Assembly (NCBI RefSeq): GCF_001039355.2 | Contig: NW_019775935.1 | Span: 102,972 to 159,859 of the forward strand | Source: Lingula anatina | Lineage: Eukaryota; Brachiopoda; Lingulata; Lingulida; Lingulidae | DNA length: 56,888 nucleotides | Direction of reading: 5' to 3' | Shown here: positions 48,201 to 56,888 of the stretch, piece after piece | How positions within the stretch are numbered: position 1 is the first letter of the stretch | Layout of the letters: the number at the start of each line of letters is the position of its first letter | Translations under genes and position numbers: made by a program | The notes under the pieces: model-generated | What the model was told of the DNA's origin: nothing | What the model saw: the letters and a program-made list of their open reading frames with translations, nothing else | Databases searched by the model: none

Positions 48201-50641
48201 TGTTACTGTGGGAGCAAAGGCCTTGGAACAAGCCATTGATGTTGGACTTGAAGTAAAAGATGCAGTGGAAAGACTAGAGAAAAGATATCTGGATTATTTG
48301 GAAGTAACAAACGAATACAGGGTGGTATGTGAAGAAACAGATGCGGATACTGAATTCACAGTTGTTGCTGAGATGGATCTTAATGAATACGATGAACAGG
48401 TGAAAAAAACGTACCCCAAAACAATCCAAGTTTATAAGCAACATAGCAAACGAAGGGAAATCTGACCACTCTCTACTTACCTGCCCAAAGGTATTATTCT
48501 GCAGCAGCCAGCCTGTATACTTCACCTCCGCACTATCCCCACTCTCGAGGGCGCCACCATCACCCAAGACAAGCTCCTGAGATACAGTGCCTGTGAGAGC
48601 ATTGCCTGAACTGTTGGCCTTGGCCAGAGCAACCTTAGAACATATAAACAAAATAGGTGAAAGAAATTTCTACATTATGTGTTCCTGTGAAACATGTCCA
48701 ATATCTACAGTGAAAGCACTGCTTTGATTCTTTACTTTTCACCCTAAGTAAGGTGATTTGAATGGACATGAAAACTTAAACAGTATAGAACTAGGGATAC
48801 TGAAAATGTAATCACATACAAAAATGAGACAAAGTATTAAATTACAATTTTTTAAATTTTCTTTTGGCTCACTTCTTATACCTCTTTAGTTTTTGACTTA
48901 CATGCTTTGCAAATTGCACTGCACTATCAGTGCTGTCAAAGTTGAGAGACCAGTTCTGTCTGGCATCATCATAGAAGTTAGCATAATTGTTGGCTTGAAT
49001 CTGGAATTAATATAAAAGCAATGCATTACACCAAGGAAAAGATTCTACTTATCATTATATTTCATATATTGTTTGCTCTTAATCCTGACATTCATAAACC
49101 ATGCTATTTAGGATACACGAGTAAATAAATTTACACTTCAACTGACATACCATGATACTCACAGTAATATCCCAGTATATATAATAATCAGATATACATA
49201 TTTATGCTAATGATAAAAAGTCACTCACTGTAAAATTAAAGCTAGAAGAAATTCTTGCTGTGGTAACTTGCTGTTGCTTGCTGACATAGAGAAGCAACTT
49301 GTACTACAAAGAAATATTGATGCAGGTCATGACAGAAACATTACACAACTCATTCAACAATTAACTGTATTCTTTATTATTATATACATATCAAATACTT
49401 TTTATCAAGTCTTTTAATTTGTCTCATTTTAAATTATTCAACAAATGCAAATGTGTCAAAAGGTATTTTTATCAACATTATCATTCATTCTTGTAGTAAA
49501 AATAGCATGTATTTAGTATTATAAGCACACCTGTTGTTGCAATCAGGAAAATTATTTGATAATTGATCTGCTTTTTTTTTATTATCTCTCTATTATATAT
49601 ATCTGCAATGGTTTATTTATTTTAAGAGGCACCAAAAATGTATAGATACTTACATCTTTTGCTTCATGACTACCCACTATAGCAGCACCAAGTTTTCCCT
49701 GGCTGGCATACTGATTGTTTACACTGGAACAGGGGAAAGTCTCCTTTACAAGTTGTGTGGGTAACAATACTAGCCCTTTAACTTAAGCAAAACAGGTTTA
49801 AATTGTTTGTTAACTGATAAAGTATCTATTTGTAAACTACAATAAAGTACTAAATGCCAACCCCTTAAAAGATTTCACTATAAAATAAAACCTAAACTAT
49901 ATCAAGAATAGTGTTTGAAAACCCCCTTTACGTGATAATAAACACCAGTAAGTATTCATCAGTTTATGTGAGTGAAACTCTGCCTACTGTAGATTTACTT
50001 GACATATTGATAAAATCAATCAATATGCCATCCATACTAAATTGAGTTGTGTTGTAAAATGCATGAAAAAACACACAACAAAAATTCTAATTTCAATAAC
50101 TCAGCACCATTCCACCATACTCACAATTTATATGTCTGTACAGCACAGGCATGGAGGACTGCAGGAGCGCCCCCTTGAGGCTGTGCCTGGGCTGGTCTGG
50201 GCTGCTTTGGGGCAGTGTACTTCAGGGACTCATTGCCACCCTGATTGGAAGCCTGGTCGATGCCAAATATAGAGGCTAGTTTGGAGCTGGAATCATGTAT
50301 AAATTGGTGAACGATATGGTAAGGGGCAAAATAAAAGCAAAACAGTTCATTAATGCTTGCGGATCTTCCATAAAGAGCACAAAACTGTTTGACATATTTT
50401 GACTAAATCAATGTGAAAAGTAAACCGGCTAATTCCAATATCATTTTTATTTATTCAAGTGTGTTTATGCCTCCAAATTCCCGTGTGACAACCGCTACTT
50501 GTCACCACCCCCAACTCATCAGTGAACAGGAAGTGAACCTTTTTTTCTTTGATAAAACAACATAATCACATCTCAAATATCTCACCCGCCTCCAGTTAGC
50601 GAGAAATCCTGGTCATCGTCATCTGCAGTAAAAAACGACAT
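36066..50641 (-). CDS. FKBP15: FKBP15 (WAFL) homologue, whole coding span, 29 exons
   Basis: I read this gene by splicing on the minus strand. All 29 coding exons keep one open frame of 3,768 nt (1,255 residues plus stop), close to the roughly 1,200 residues of vertebrate FKBP15. FKBP15 is a cytoplasmic, early-endosome-associated protein that links actin regulators (N-WASP/WIP, WASH complex) to vesicle transport. Order of parts: N-terminal signature ([16 protein letters not shown]), PH/WH1-like domain (about 62-160), FKBP domain (about 168-276), Pro/Gln-rich linker (277-505), coiled coil (506-925), Glu-rich run (about 940-975) and acidic LF tail (1195-1255). The start ATG at 50641-50639 is followed by the family's acidic N-terminus. 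Every intron starts with GT and ends with AG; two acceptors are unusual (AAG before exon 6, TAG before several). It is convergent with the C1orf21-like gene and divergent from a plus-strand unit. Blocks of exons are listed separately. Identification is near certain; individual splice edges are inferred from frame and consensus. Confidence 0.96.
37199..37329. repeat. (TA)n and poly-T in FKBP15 intron 27
   Basis: (TA)n at about 37199-37222 and a T run of about 42 nt at 37288-37329. Confidence 0.9.
39568..43386 (-). CDS. FKBP15: FKBP15 exons 14-23: long coiled coil
   Basis: Exons: 43292-43386, 42908-43010, 42404-42575, 42019-42155, 41741-41824, 41404-41475, 41005-41157, 40565-40657, 40055-40246, 39568-39675 (residues 526-928). 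Heptad-type sequence runs through the block, e.g. [53 protein letters not shown] and [15 protein letters not shown], all alignable to vertebrate FKBP15. Exon 23, [15 protein letters not shown], corresponds to the vertebrate KKIMNQVFQSLRREF segment that ends the coil. The coil is the part that resembles SMC/myosin-type rods and is thought to drive oligomerisation. Exon 22 carries an Ala-rich insert ([17 protein letters not shown]). Donors and acceptors keep phase throughout. Confidence 0.93.
40928..40970. repeat. (GA)n microsatellite, FKBP15 intron 20
   Basis: GA run followed by two short G runs. It sits about 35 nt from exon 20 (41005), on the donor side. Frames of RE or SL repeats over it are artefacts. 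Confidence 0.9.
43829..43963. other. G-rich tract, GC-rich block and hairpin in FKBP15 intron 13
   Basis: Plus strand GGGGTGGGGTGGAGGTGGGG-type runs (quadruplex-forming in principle), then N, then a block rich in CCGGCGGAG-type repeats. A 13-bp inverted repeat, TGTACCGCCAGCG with one mismatch to its partner CGCTGGTGGTACA, forms a hairpin at 43934-43963 with loop CTAA. Unlike anything else in this AT-rich window. Confidence 0.7.
43862..43862. other. Single N: probable collapsed gap in FKBP15 intron 13
   Basis: The N lies between a G-rich tract (GGTGGGG-type runs, 43829-43861) and an abrupt block of very high G+C (43863-43930). A vertebrate FKBP15 exon is missing from this intron, so the true distance here may be longer than one base. 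Confidence 0.55.
44177..46746 (-). CDS. FKBP15: FKBP15 exons 9-13: linker and start of coiled coil
   Basis: Exons: 46603-46746, 46294-46407, 45270-45518, 44971-45046, 44177-44340 (residues 277-525). Exons 9-10 are Ser/Pro-rich with a basic patch ([15 protein letters not shown]). Exons 11-12 are a low-complexity Pro/Gln/Ala linker rich in QQP and PPP, a plausible ligand for SH3 or EVH1 partners (inference from composition). Exon 13 leaves the linker and enters the coiled coil at [20 protein letters not shown], which matches vertebrate FKBP15 ([19 protein letters not shown]). The vertebrate protein continues for about 36 residues before the next part seen here (ENERLK), so a phase-0 exon seems absent between exons 13 and 14; see the gap at 43862. 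Confidence 0.92.
45189..45239. repeat. (CA)n microsatellite, FKBP15 intron 11
   Basis: About 25 CA units, 30 nt from exon 11. Confidence 0.95.
46965..47024. repeat. Dispersed 60-bp repeat, copy 2
   Basis: Partner of 29281-29340, located in FKBP15 intron 8. Similarity does not extend visibly beyond about 60 bp. Confidence 0.5.
47186..48633 (-). CDS. FKBP15: FKBP15 exons 6-8: FKBP-type PPIase domain
   Basis: Exons: 48481-48633, 47532-47600, 47186-47329 (residues 155-276). The domain reads [51 protein letters not shown] and [11 protein letters not shown]. It matches FKBP12 at the binding-pocket positions: Y193 (FKBP12 Y26), F207-D208 (F36-D37), V226-I227 (V55-I56), W230 (W59), Y253 (Y82) and F270 (F99). 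FKBP domains catalyse cis-trans isomerisation of peptidyl-proline bonds and bind FK506. As I remember the human FKBP15 sequence, the tyrosine of the LAYG motif is replaced there, so this invertebrate copy looks more canonical. The exon 6 acceptor is AAG. Intron 6 (47601-48480) contains a gag-like ORF on the other strand. Confidence 0.95.
48154..48465 (+). mobile_element. Gag-like N-terminal fragment of a retroelement
   Basis: A 103-codon frame in FKBP15 intron 6, opposite to the gene. It begins [20 protein letters not shown], continues with a helical segment ([17 protein letters not shown]) and an acidic stretch ([21 protein letters not shown]). The basic LKKKR start, the helix and the DLNEYDE segment resemble the N-terminus of BEL/Pao-type polyproteins; this is pattern memory, not a search. 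The frame stops 15 nt before exon 6, so only a short 5' fragment remains. The 320 nt upstream include GCTATCGGCTATCG repeats and AATAAA, possibly LTR-derived. Confidence 0.4.
48902..50641 (-). CDS. FKBP15: FKBP15 exons 1-5: N-terminus and PH/WH1-like domain
   Basis: Exons: 50586-50641, 50125-50286, 49654-49723, 49229-49303, 48902-49000 (residues 1-154). Exon 1 gives [18 protein letters not shown]. Exon 2 gives the family signature [20 protein letters not shown], then a Gln/Pro/Ala stretch. Exons 2-5 encode the WH1/PH-like domain: a strand around [20 protein letters not shown], then [18 protein letters not shown] and [18 protein letters not shown], each recognisable against vertebrate FKBP15 (YISQQQPVTVARI, NNYSTFYDDQRQNWSI). 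In vertebrates this domain is needed for endosomal and actin-linked localisation. Donor of exon 1 is GTGAG at 50585-50581. The gene's 5' UTR upstream of 50641 was not delimited. Confidence 0.93.
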
Positions 50642-51000
50642 GATCCTTCACATGATAGGCATGAATCGAATGTTTTGTTTGGAGTTCCTTTGAAGAAAGT
50701 CACAAGACAGGAACATAGGACATACAAGGTCGGTGTCAGGCCTAATTTTAGTTTCGTCAAGGCAGTGAAAACAAATATGCACACCGGAATAATAATAGGA
50801 AATATATTACAATAAATCATTGAAAATCATATGATTAGACAAAAATGAAGTTTAAGTTTGGGGTTACTCGAATGGTAGTGAAATTGTATGTCTAAACAAT
50901 TTATGAATGACCGTCGGCTTTGAAAAATCTAAATTGGGCTTTGAATGAAGGACTTCCGGGTCAGCAACAAGGAGTTACGTGACGCAGATCCTGGTAGTGT
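50642..51000. promoter_or_regulatory. Bidirectional promoter region between FKBP15 and a plus-strand unit
   Basis: About 360-430 bp separate the FKBP15 start from a plus-strand first exon ending at 51075. There is no TATA box near the right end. ACTTCCGG (ETS-type site) at 50952-50959 and TTACGTGACGCA (CRE/ATF-like) at about 50975-50986 are typical of TATA-less shared promoters. In human, FKBP15 lies head to head with SLC31A1 (from memory). Confidence 0.45.
50952..50959 (-). promoter_or_regulatory. ETS-family site
   Basis: ACTTCCGG on the plus strand, that is CCGGAAGT on the FKBP15 strand, a full ETS/GABP consensus in the probable shared promoter. Confidence 0.4.
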
Positions 51001-51075
51001 TTTGTCAGGACAAACAGTGACAAGCGGTAGACGTGCACAGCATATGGACCATTTCAACAAACCAGGAGTCTAAAG
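51000..51075 (+). other. Possible non-coding first exon
   Basis: CTAAAG|GTAGGT at 51075/51076 is a good donor directly downstream of the ETS/CRE cluster. The sequence has a short upstream ORF (MDHFNKPGV then stop at about 51043-51072). The left bound is a guess. It would be exon 1 of the unit whose coding starts at 54674. Confidence 0.35.
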
Positions 51076-54000
51076 GTAGGTTTATCGTTGTTACCTTATG
51101 TCATTTTAGAGTTATTAGGGCCCCAGTTTTGAGATTGAAGTAAACGAAAGCTACTACCTATCCTAGGGTTTAGTAGATAGACACCGTGTATATATGAGCA
51201 ATGAAGAGAACAAAATAAATGGCCATCTTTCAGATCACAGCACAAATGTTCAATCAGAAACGGTTATGAACATCCTCGTCTTGTCTGTTAATCCTTAACA
51301 GTGTGGTATATTTTGGCATTGCTGGTATTATATTTTTCTTCTAGGTCCAAAGATCGTTATTTGTAGAGCAAAATATTATGAGGCTTACAAAATGTACATG
51401 TACATATATGCTTACAACCAGCGTTTGCCCAGGTTGCCTTAAGCTACTTTGCACTGCTAAAATGTAAGCTCCACAATGTTTCCCCTGTATACAAATGCGG
51501 TATGTAAAGGTGTCTTGGTTTTGTCAGTAAAAACTGCTTTTACACATAAATTCAACCCTACCAGTATTCCTATTTGTCTGTGTAAATTGACCAAACTTTG
51601 TGTAGACTGCCTATGAATGGGGCCTTAGATATTATCTGTAGAAGTAAAAATAAAATGATTTTTGAAAAGAAAAATAAAATAAAACATAAATGAATAATTC
51701 TGAAGGTGGAAAGAAAACTGAATAGATTAATCTATGAATTATTGGCAGGTTTGTACTAGTAATTGGTTTTTAAATTTAACTGACTGTCAGTGTACAGCCA
51801 GTATTTGTCCTCTGTAGATTTACCAATTATGTATTACTCTGATGTGGCCAATGGTTTCCTCAAAAACAGAAACCAGGAAGTTTTTTTTCCAAAGCCAGTT
51901 ACTAACAGGATATTGTTACCATAACAGATCTGGATCACATTTACAGTGGACACATCATACACAAGATCTGCAAGTCAGGGCATGGCTAAAAAGAATGCTC
52001 CCGGGCATGACCAATCTTATGATTGTTGTGATCTGTAACCACTTAATTTGCATCTTAGATGGGAGGGATGATTTGCAATAAATAGTATTCCATTTAGCTT
52101 TTTTTTTTTAATGCTATATTTTAAACCCACAATTGCTGAAGAGGTTTATAATAAAGAAAAGGAATGTACTTGTACATGATAAAGAAGAATTTAGAAGCAA
52201 AGTGGCAAGGCTCTCCCATGTGTGGATGTTTAATGTAAATGTAACTTGGGTATGGGATATCTACTGAAGATAAGGCAAATCTCGCTTTTTATTACAAATG
52301 TGCATCATGGAAACCTCCCTGATTATATGATAGAATAACACTAGTCTGTAATTATGCTATCCAGTGTTCAGAGTCATGTACATTATTATGGTGGTAATTG
52401 ATTTGAATCATGAACAGGTTGATATGCTGGTATTATCACAGGATTTCCTGTCCACTTTTAGGTACATTAAAGTGATCCAAGCCAGGATTTTGAACACATT
52501 CTTAGTGCATGAATTGCTTCTTGTTGAACTTTTGAGGAAAATAATCAATATCGAAAAAAAAATTATATTCACCCTTCCCTGCCTAACCTCAGTAGTCTGG
52601 CATCTTGACACAGTTTGAAAGTAACCTGGGTCATAGCACAAGTCTTATGAGATCTGGAAATGGAGTCATGGAATGAATGGTGTACATATCTGGAAAACCA
52701 GGTGTGGATCCAGAGATGTTTTCTGACAGTCTTCACAAATTGTCTTTTTTTATCCATCCTTATTTTGTCCGTCTTACAACAGAAAAATTATATGCCCGTC
52801 AATGTAAACTTGAAAAATTCTGACCGTCTTCCAGAAGAGGCTTTCAGAATGTCACCTTTGTCTTGGCATTTGTCACTGATTAGTGGCTACCCCGGTGAAA
52901 AAGTGTATTAATGTGATTATATGTGTTGAATTTCATGTCAGATGAACATATAAAGATATAAAAATTCATCAAAATATTTTAAAACAGTTACATCATCACA
53001 CAGTAGTTGTGGATCGGTACGACTCTGTTGTCAGTTACGAACTACTTCCTAGTTTTCACAAGGTCCTTCAAAGACCCTAAAACATCGTTATAATTGCAGC
53101 ACATACCATAAAACACCCCAAAATACTTAGATATGGACATATCAGATTATATAAATGCCAAAATTCCACATGACAACGATTTATAGCCTCCCAGGATTTT
53201 TTTTCCCTTCTGACGGTCGATGCAGCATGTATTTCAAAACAAATTGACTGCAAATTTAGCACGATTTTACACCTTCAAGTTCCGTGACACGTTTCAAATC
53301 ATGTGCCTATTGTTTCTACAAGTATTCTCTGCCCCAAATGCATAAAGAAGAAATGTTATCTTACTGTGTTGTTGGAATAACTGCTTTTTTCTCCAAACCC
53401 ATGTCTTCATCCCCATTCACCTCCAGCTAAAAATGACCACTAAGTTTTACATCTTACACCACTACACGTCACTTCCAGCACAATTCTGACCAATACTGAT
53501 CTCCTCCAGTACCCCTTATTATAGTTAGAGTCAGAAAAGGACAATTTAAGATTGGTAAGTCTGGTGGAGGCAGGGGGAAAGCTGTTAAATATGATTTTTC
53601 AAAAGCAAACTGGGAAGGAAAGTTACCGTTTCGATTTAAACTTGTTTGGTTTATTTTTGCCTCAAAAGGCAGGTCACTATCATAACTATATATGATCATA
53701 TTATTCCTGAATTATATATTTCTTTGATAAAGCTTTTCAATATGATTGACCTGTGGGCACTGACAACCTATGTTAGCATAAATATTATAAAAAAAGATTA
53801 AAGACTGAAATCATTGCACCTGTAATAAAGTTCTTGTACATATGACATCATAGATCTATGAGGAAAAGAGATATTTATCTCTAAGCTTTGTTAAAGGTTG
53901 CAAAAACCAAAATAATGCCAAATTTATCAAAGATGAGTTCATAGTTATAAAAGAATTATAAATTAAAGAAAAGAATAGTTATAAAAGAATTATAAATTAA

Positions 54001-54333
54001 AGAAAAGAAAAGACAAAAGAAAAGAAAAATGTAAAGACATGGCTAGTTTTGAATTTGTCCCATTTAGACGTTAAGTTGCCTTGTTTCTGTTTCCTTTTCA
54101 TTGTTAGAATGGGACTGGTTGGTTGAAAAGTGATAAGGAAGTAGTGCTTTGTTCTTTGTGGTAACTCTACCCCAAGGGAGATGAATGAAGAAAAAAAGCA
54201 TTAACTGTTTTTCTGATTCTTACATTTTTTTATCTACTTTTTCTAAGAACTGTATGTAATTTTATGTAACTTAACACATCATGTTTAATGCCAATGGCAT
54301 GTCTAACGCGTGTCAATACTCTTTCAATTTCAG
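51076..54333. other. Probable intron or spacer, no coding sequence seen
   Basis: AT-rich, with only short random ORFs. If the 51 kb exon belongs to the 54.3 kb exon, this is its first intron. A 34-bp tandem duplication lies to its right within 53941-54008. Confidence 0.4.
53941..54008. repeat. Two tandem 34-bp units
   Basis: Unit begins ATAGTTATAAAAGAATTATA; copies at 53941-53974 and 53975-54008 are identical by eye, followed by an AAAGA-rich tail. Confidence 0.9.
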
Positions 54334-54404
54334 TGTCATTTAGATCACTTGCAACAGAAGACACAACGAGAAGAGTATTTTTCCCTCTAACCACAGAAAA
54401 TAAG
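54334..54404 (+). other. Possible 5' UTR exon
   Basis: Acceptor CTTTCAATTTCAG ends at 54333 and donor AATAAG|GTATCT is at 54404/54405. The 71 nt have no ATG. It would be an untranslated exon of the gene starting at 54674. Confidence 0.35.
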
Positions 54405-54673
54405 GTATCTCATTAATCATGGTTGGCAATCATTAACCAAAAAAAGTTTATGGGAGCACATTCTGCATTCCAATTGGTTGACAGGATTTTATGATTTTTG
54501 GACAGTGAAAAAGATTTGATTGCTCAAACACTTTATTGAATAACAACAAAGTAAGTGCAGCGAAGCAGTGAAAGTTGGGTGCCTACATAAATACACACCA
54601 GCCACATTAAACAGGACAAATAATAGCCAGAGTATCCTCCTGCTAGGACTGAAGAGGAAAATCCCAAGTCACA

Positions 54674-55181
54674 ATGGTAAGTAGTGTGCATATACATATG
54701 TATACCATTAATGTATATACCATTAATATTTTTGAATAATATTTGCTGAACATAAAAGACTCAGTTTAATGTCACATTTTGCACTTTGATGATAAATTTT
54801 CAAAACTACTATAAAATGTTCAAGTTGGAGTGTAGTGAATTAAGGAAAAATGTTGCTCACATTTATAATTTTTGATCTTGTGAAATATATATAGTTATTT
54901 AGTCAAAACATAATGAAAAAAAAAACAGATCCAGCACACCTCAACTGACAAATTGGGGAAAAAAAATCTTAAGAAAAGCATTTTAGGAAAAAAAAAAAAA
55001 AACACAACTTGGAATTCAGTCTCACTATTCCGTGATCTGCATTATAGATAAGCACACTTATGCAGGTGAGATGGGTGATGATAAAAGTTATGACGCGTGT
55101 CACGGTGAATATCTCACTTATCTCAGAACTAAAGCAGTAGTAGAATTAGTAGGAATGAAGAAAGAAGTGTTAATTGACCGT
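54674..55181 (+). CDS. 5' part of an unidentified gene (exons with start codon)
   Basis: Start ATG at 54674-54676 in a good context (CACAATGG) is immediately followed by donor GTAAGT, so the exon contributes one codon. The next exon, 55020-55181 (162 nt), has acceptor GGAATTCAG and donor CGT|GTAAGT. Both junctions are phase 0 and the exon is open for 54 codons. It reads SHYSVICIIDKHTYAGEMGD, continues with DKSYDACHGEYLTYLRTK and AVVELVGMKKEVLIDR. I do not recognise the family. The match of phase, the two strong donors and the start context support a real gene; the coding region continues to the right. The 5' end of the ATG exon is uncertain (perhaps after GTGCAG at about 54561). Confidence 0.5.
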
Positions 55182-55622
55182 GTAAGTACTTTTGGTTAGT
55201 CAGGCAGTTTTCTCACTTGATTCTTTCAATTTTGGAATTGGAACACTCCATGAAAAACAGCTTTCGTCTTTTAATGCAGTGACATACCTTGACTTGTACA
55301 TGACCCACCCTGCCCACTGCCCACATCCATTTTTAGTGAAATACAAATATTTGACCCCCACCCCCTTCCCCACATTCATTTGATATTTATACAGATATGA
55401 GCCAAAATTGTATACTTGAAAAACATCATCTTATGTTCCTACAAACCATTTCTATCAAAATAAACAGATAACTGTCTTCTCGACTTTGCAGCAGCCTGCG
55501 TGCAGATTGCAATCTGACTTGGTGCACATGACTGGATGTCCGTATCATTGGCAACTAAACAAGATATGTTGTTGAGATTACTTTAGGTCTCCCTCTCTGT
55601 CAAATTTATTGCTTTCCTTTAG

Positions 55623-55685
55623 AGACATATATCCTTCAGGATCAGTTTTCCACAAATGTTGATGCTTTTAAAATCGTGCATGAAG
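55623..55685 (+). CDS. Possible next coding exon of the unidentified gene
   Basis: Acceptor GCTTTCCTTTAG ends 55622 and donor GAAG|GTAAAC is at 55685/55686. The 63 nt keep phase 0 and are open (RHISFRISFPQMLMLLKSCM). Another frame is open too (TYILQDQFSTNVDAFKIVHE), which looks more protein-like and would fit if the acceptor were two bases later. Neither is recognised. Confidence 0.25.
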
Positions 55686-56888
55686 GTAAACCATATTTAG
55701 TCCACAGGTGAAGTATAGAACAGCCTCATAATGAGGGTATCGAATGATAAGTTTATGTACGTGATACGTCACGACATCATGTACGTCTTTCTTTCTACAT
55801 ATAGTTGTTAATAAGCAGTGAGACAGGAAGATACCAGCAGTGTCAACCTTCCATATTAAACGCTTTGGTAGGTTTGATAGACACCCCCCACACAAAAACA
55901 CACAATTTGTATATTAAATTTGTTCCTTGATCTACTGGTAAGTTTCAATAACAGAGTTGATCTGTAACAAGGGATGCTTTTTGTCAGATCATGAAAGGAA
56001 GTCACAAAAATCAGTTGTCATGGATCATGTATCCCATGGCTTTGGAAGCACTGTCAGTATACTGGTATGACATCAACTTTCATCAACATCAATTTTCAAC
56101 CTTTTTTTCTGAGTGCCAAGCTACATAGACAGGTTTTTATAACCATCTGGTGTTAGAAGAAATTACTTGACATTTTGGATATGTGCACAGCTTTCAGGTC
56201 TAGGAAGTCAGAATATTATTGCAGTCTGAGTTTAATTATTTATTTATTTGCAGCTAAATAAAATTAGATATGGATTGTGCGATAAATTATAGATAAATAC
56301 AATTGTAAAATGCATTAAATGAAATGAGATGACAATCAAGTAAAGTGTTTCTTAAAGATAAAATTTTAAAAAATATTATATTTAATATTATATTTGATAC
56401 ATAAAGACACAACAGCACTGCCTTAGAATATGAAACCTAGCTGTCATATATAATATAAACTGGCTATGATCTAACTTAGCTCTACTGTGAACACAGCCTC
56501 CATAGGTTTAATTTAAATGACGGGACTCTTTTACCATTGTCATCAACCGAGTGGAAAGATTAAAAGGTCTACTGCTCTCCCTGGCTAGAGATAAGGCATC
56601 ATGAGTAGACATACACCAAGGTACTTATTATGGAAAATTGACCATTGAATGCTGCGGCTTTGTAATTGTTACCGATTGTTTGCCACATACCCAGCTTGTA
56701 TTGTCGCATGTGTTCATTCCACAGCATGTCTCGGCACAGTGTAATCTCCAACAGATTTTGTTGTAAAACTGTTGTAATGTTACTGTAGCCAATGCCCAGT
56801 GAGCAGTTACTCTTTCCCCTTTCTGTTTCCTTTGTAGTTACCTTCTTTTATCTATCTATTTATTTATTTATTTATTTATTTATTTTTT
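55686..56888. other. Non-coding to the window end
   Basis: No exon could be supported. The window ends in a (TTTA)n repeat from about 56852. Confidence 0.5.
56852..56888. repeat. (TTTA)n microsatellite
   Basis: Tetranucleotide run reaching the last base of the window; the true length is unknown. Confidence 0.9.

Noticed and set aside
51043-51072. MDH start resembling that of CTR1/SLC31A1
   Set aside because: The frame stops after nine codons and has no His/Met-rich segment; three residues are not evidence.
55071-55181. MGDDK as a separate start codon
   Set aside because: The frame is open upstream to a good acceptor at 55019 and joins in phase with the ATG exon at 54674, so this Met is probably internal.

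Overview
This is AT-rich eukaryotic nuclear DNA (roughly one third G+C by eye). Genes are split into many short exons with GT-AG introns, and there are long microsatellites, small inverted-repeat transposons and a decayed hAT transposon. The two identifiable genes are animal genes. Their intron-exon style and the strong sequence differences between two near-identical stretches suggest a highly heterozygous, probably marine, invertebrate. A lophotrochozoan such as a mollusc is my guess, but nothing seen proves the phylum.

Layout. 1-4384: simple repeats and a dead hAT element (1513-3583). 4385-11944: a stretch of about 3.1 kb appears twice (4385-7842 and 8886-11944). The second copy begins just after a single N at 8878, so the pair looks like two alleles laid end to end by the assembler rather than a true duplication. 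The first copy carries a 382-bp TTAA-flanked mini-transposon that the second lacks, and it runs into a C-rich minisatellite plus a GC-richer block with a TATA box. 11945-23394: no recognised coding sequence, several small inverted-repeat elements, and perhaps non-coding upstream exons of the next gene.

23395-31898 (+): a five-exon gene, reconstructed here by splicing, for a 134-residue homologue of human C1orf21, with an MGC-type acylation start and a conserved C-terminal acidic tail. Its 3' UTR probably runs to about 34.9 kb. Its introns hold a 44-bp tandem array and two MITEs.

36066-50641 (-): a 29-exon FKBP15 (WAFL) homologue, 1,255 residues as read. In order it has an N-terminal PH/WH1-like domain, an FKBP prolyl isomerase domain with its active-site residues kept, a Pro/Gln-rich linker, a long coiled coil, a Glu-rich stretch and two acidic LF motifs at the C-terminus. 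One coiled-coil exon known from vertebrates is missing where a second single N (43862) sits in a G-rich tract. Intron 6 holds a gag-like retroelement fragment on the opposite strand.

50642-56888: a TATA-less promoter region with ETS and CRE-like sites lies between FKBP15 and a plus-strand transcription unit. That unit's start codon is the last codon of an exon (54674-54676), and its next coding exon is 55020-55181. I do not recognise its product. FKBP15 and the C1orf21 homologue are tail to tail; FKBP15 and the unidentified gene are head to head.
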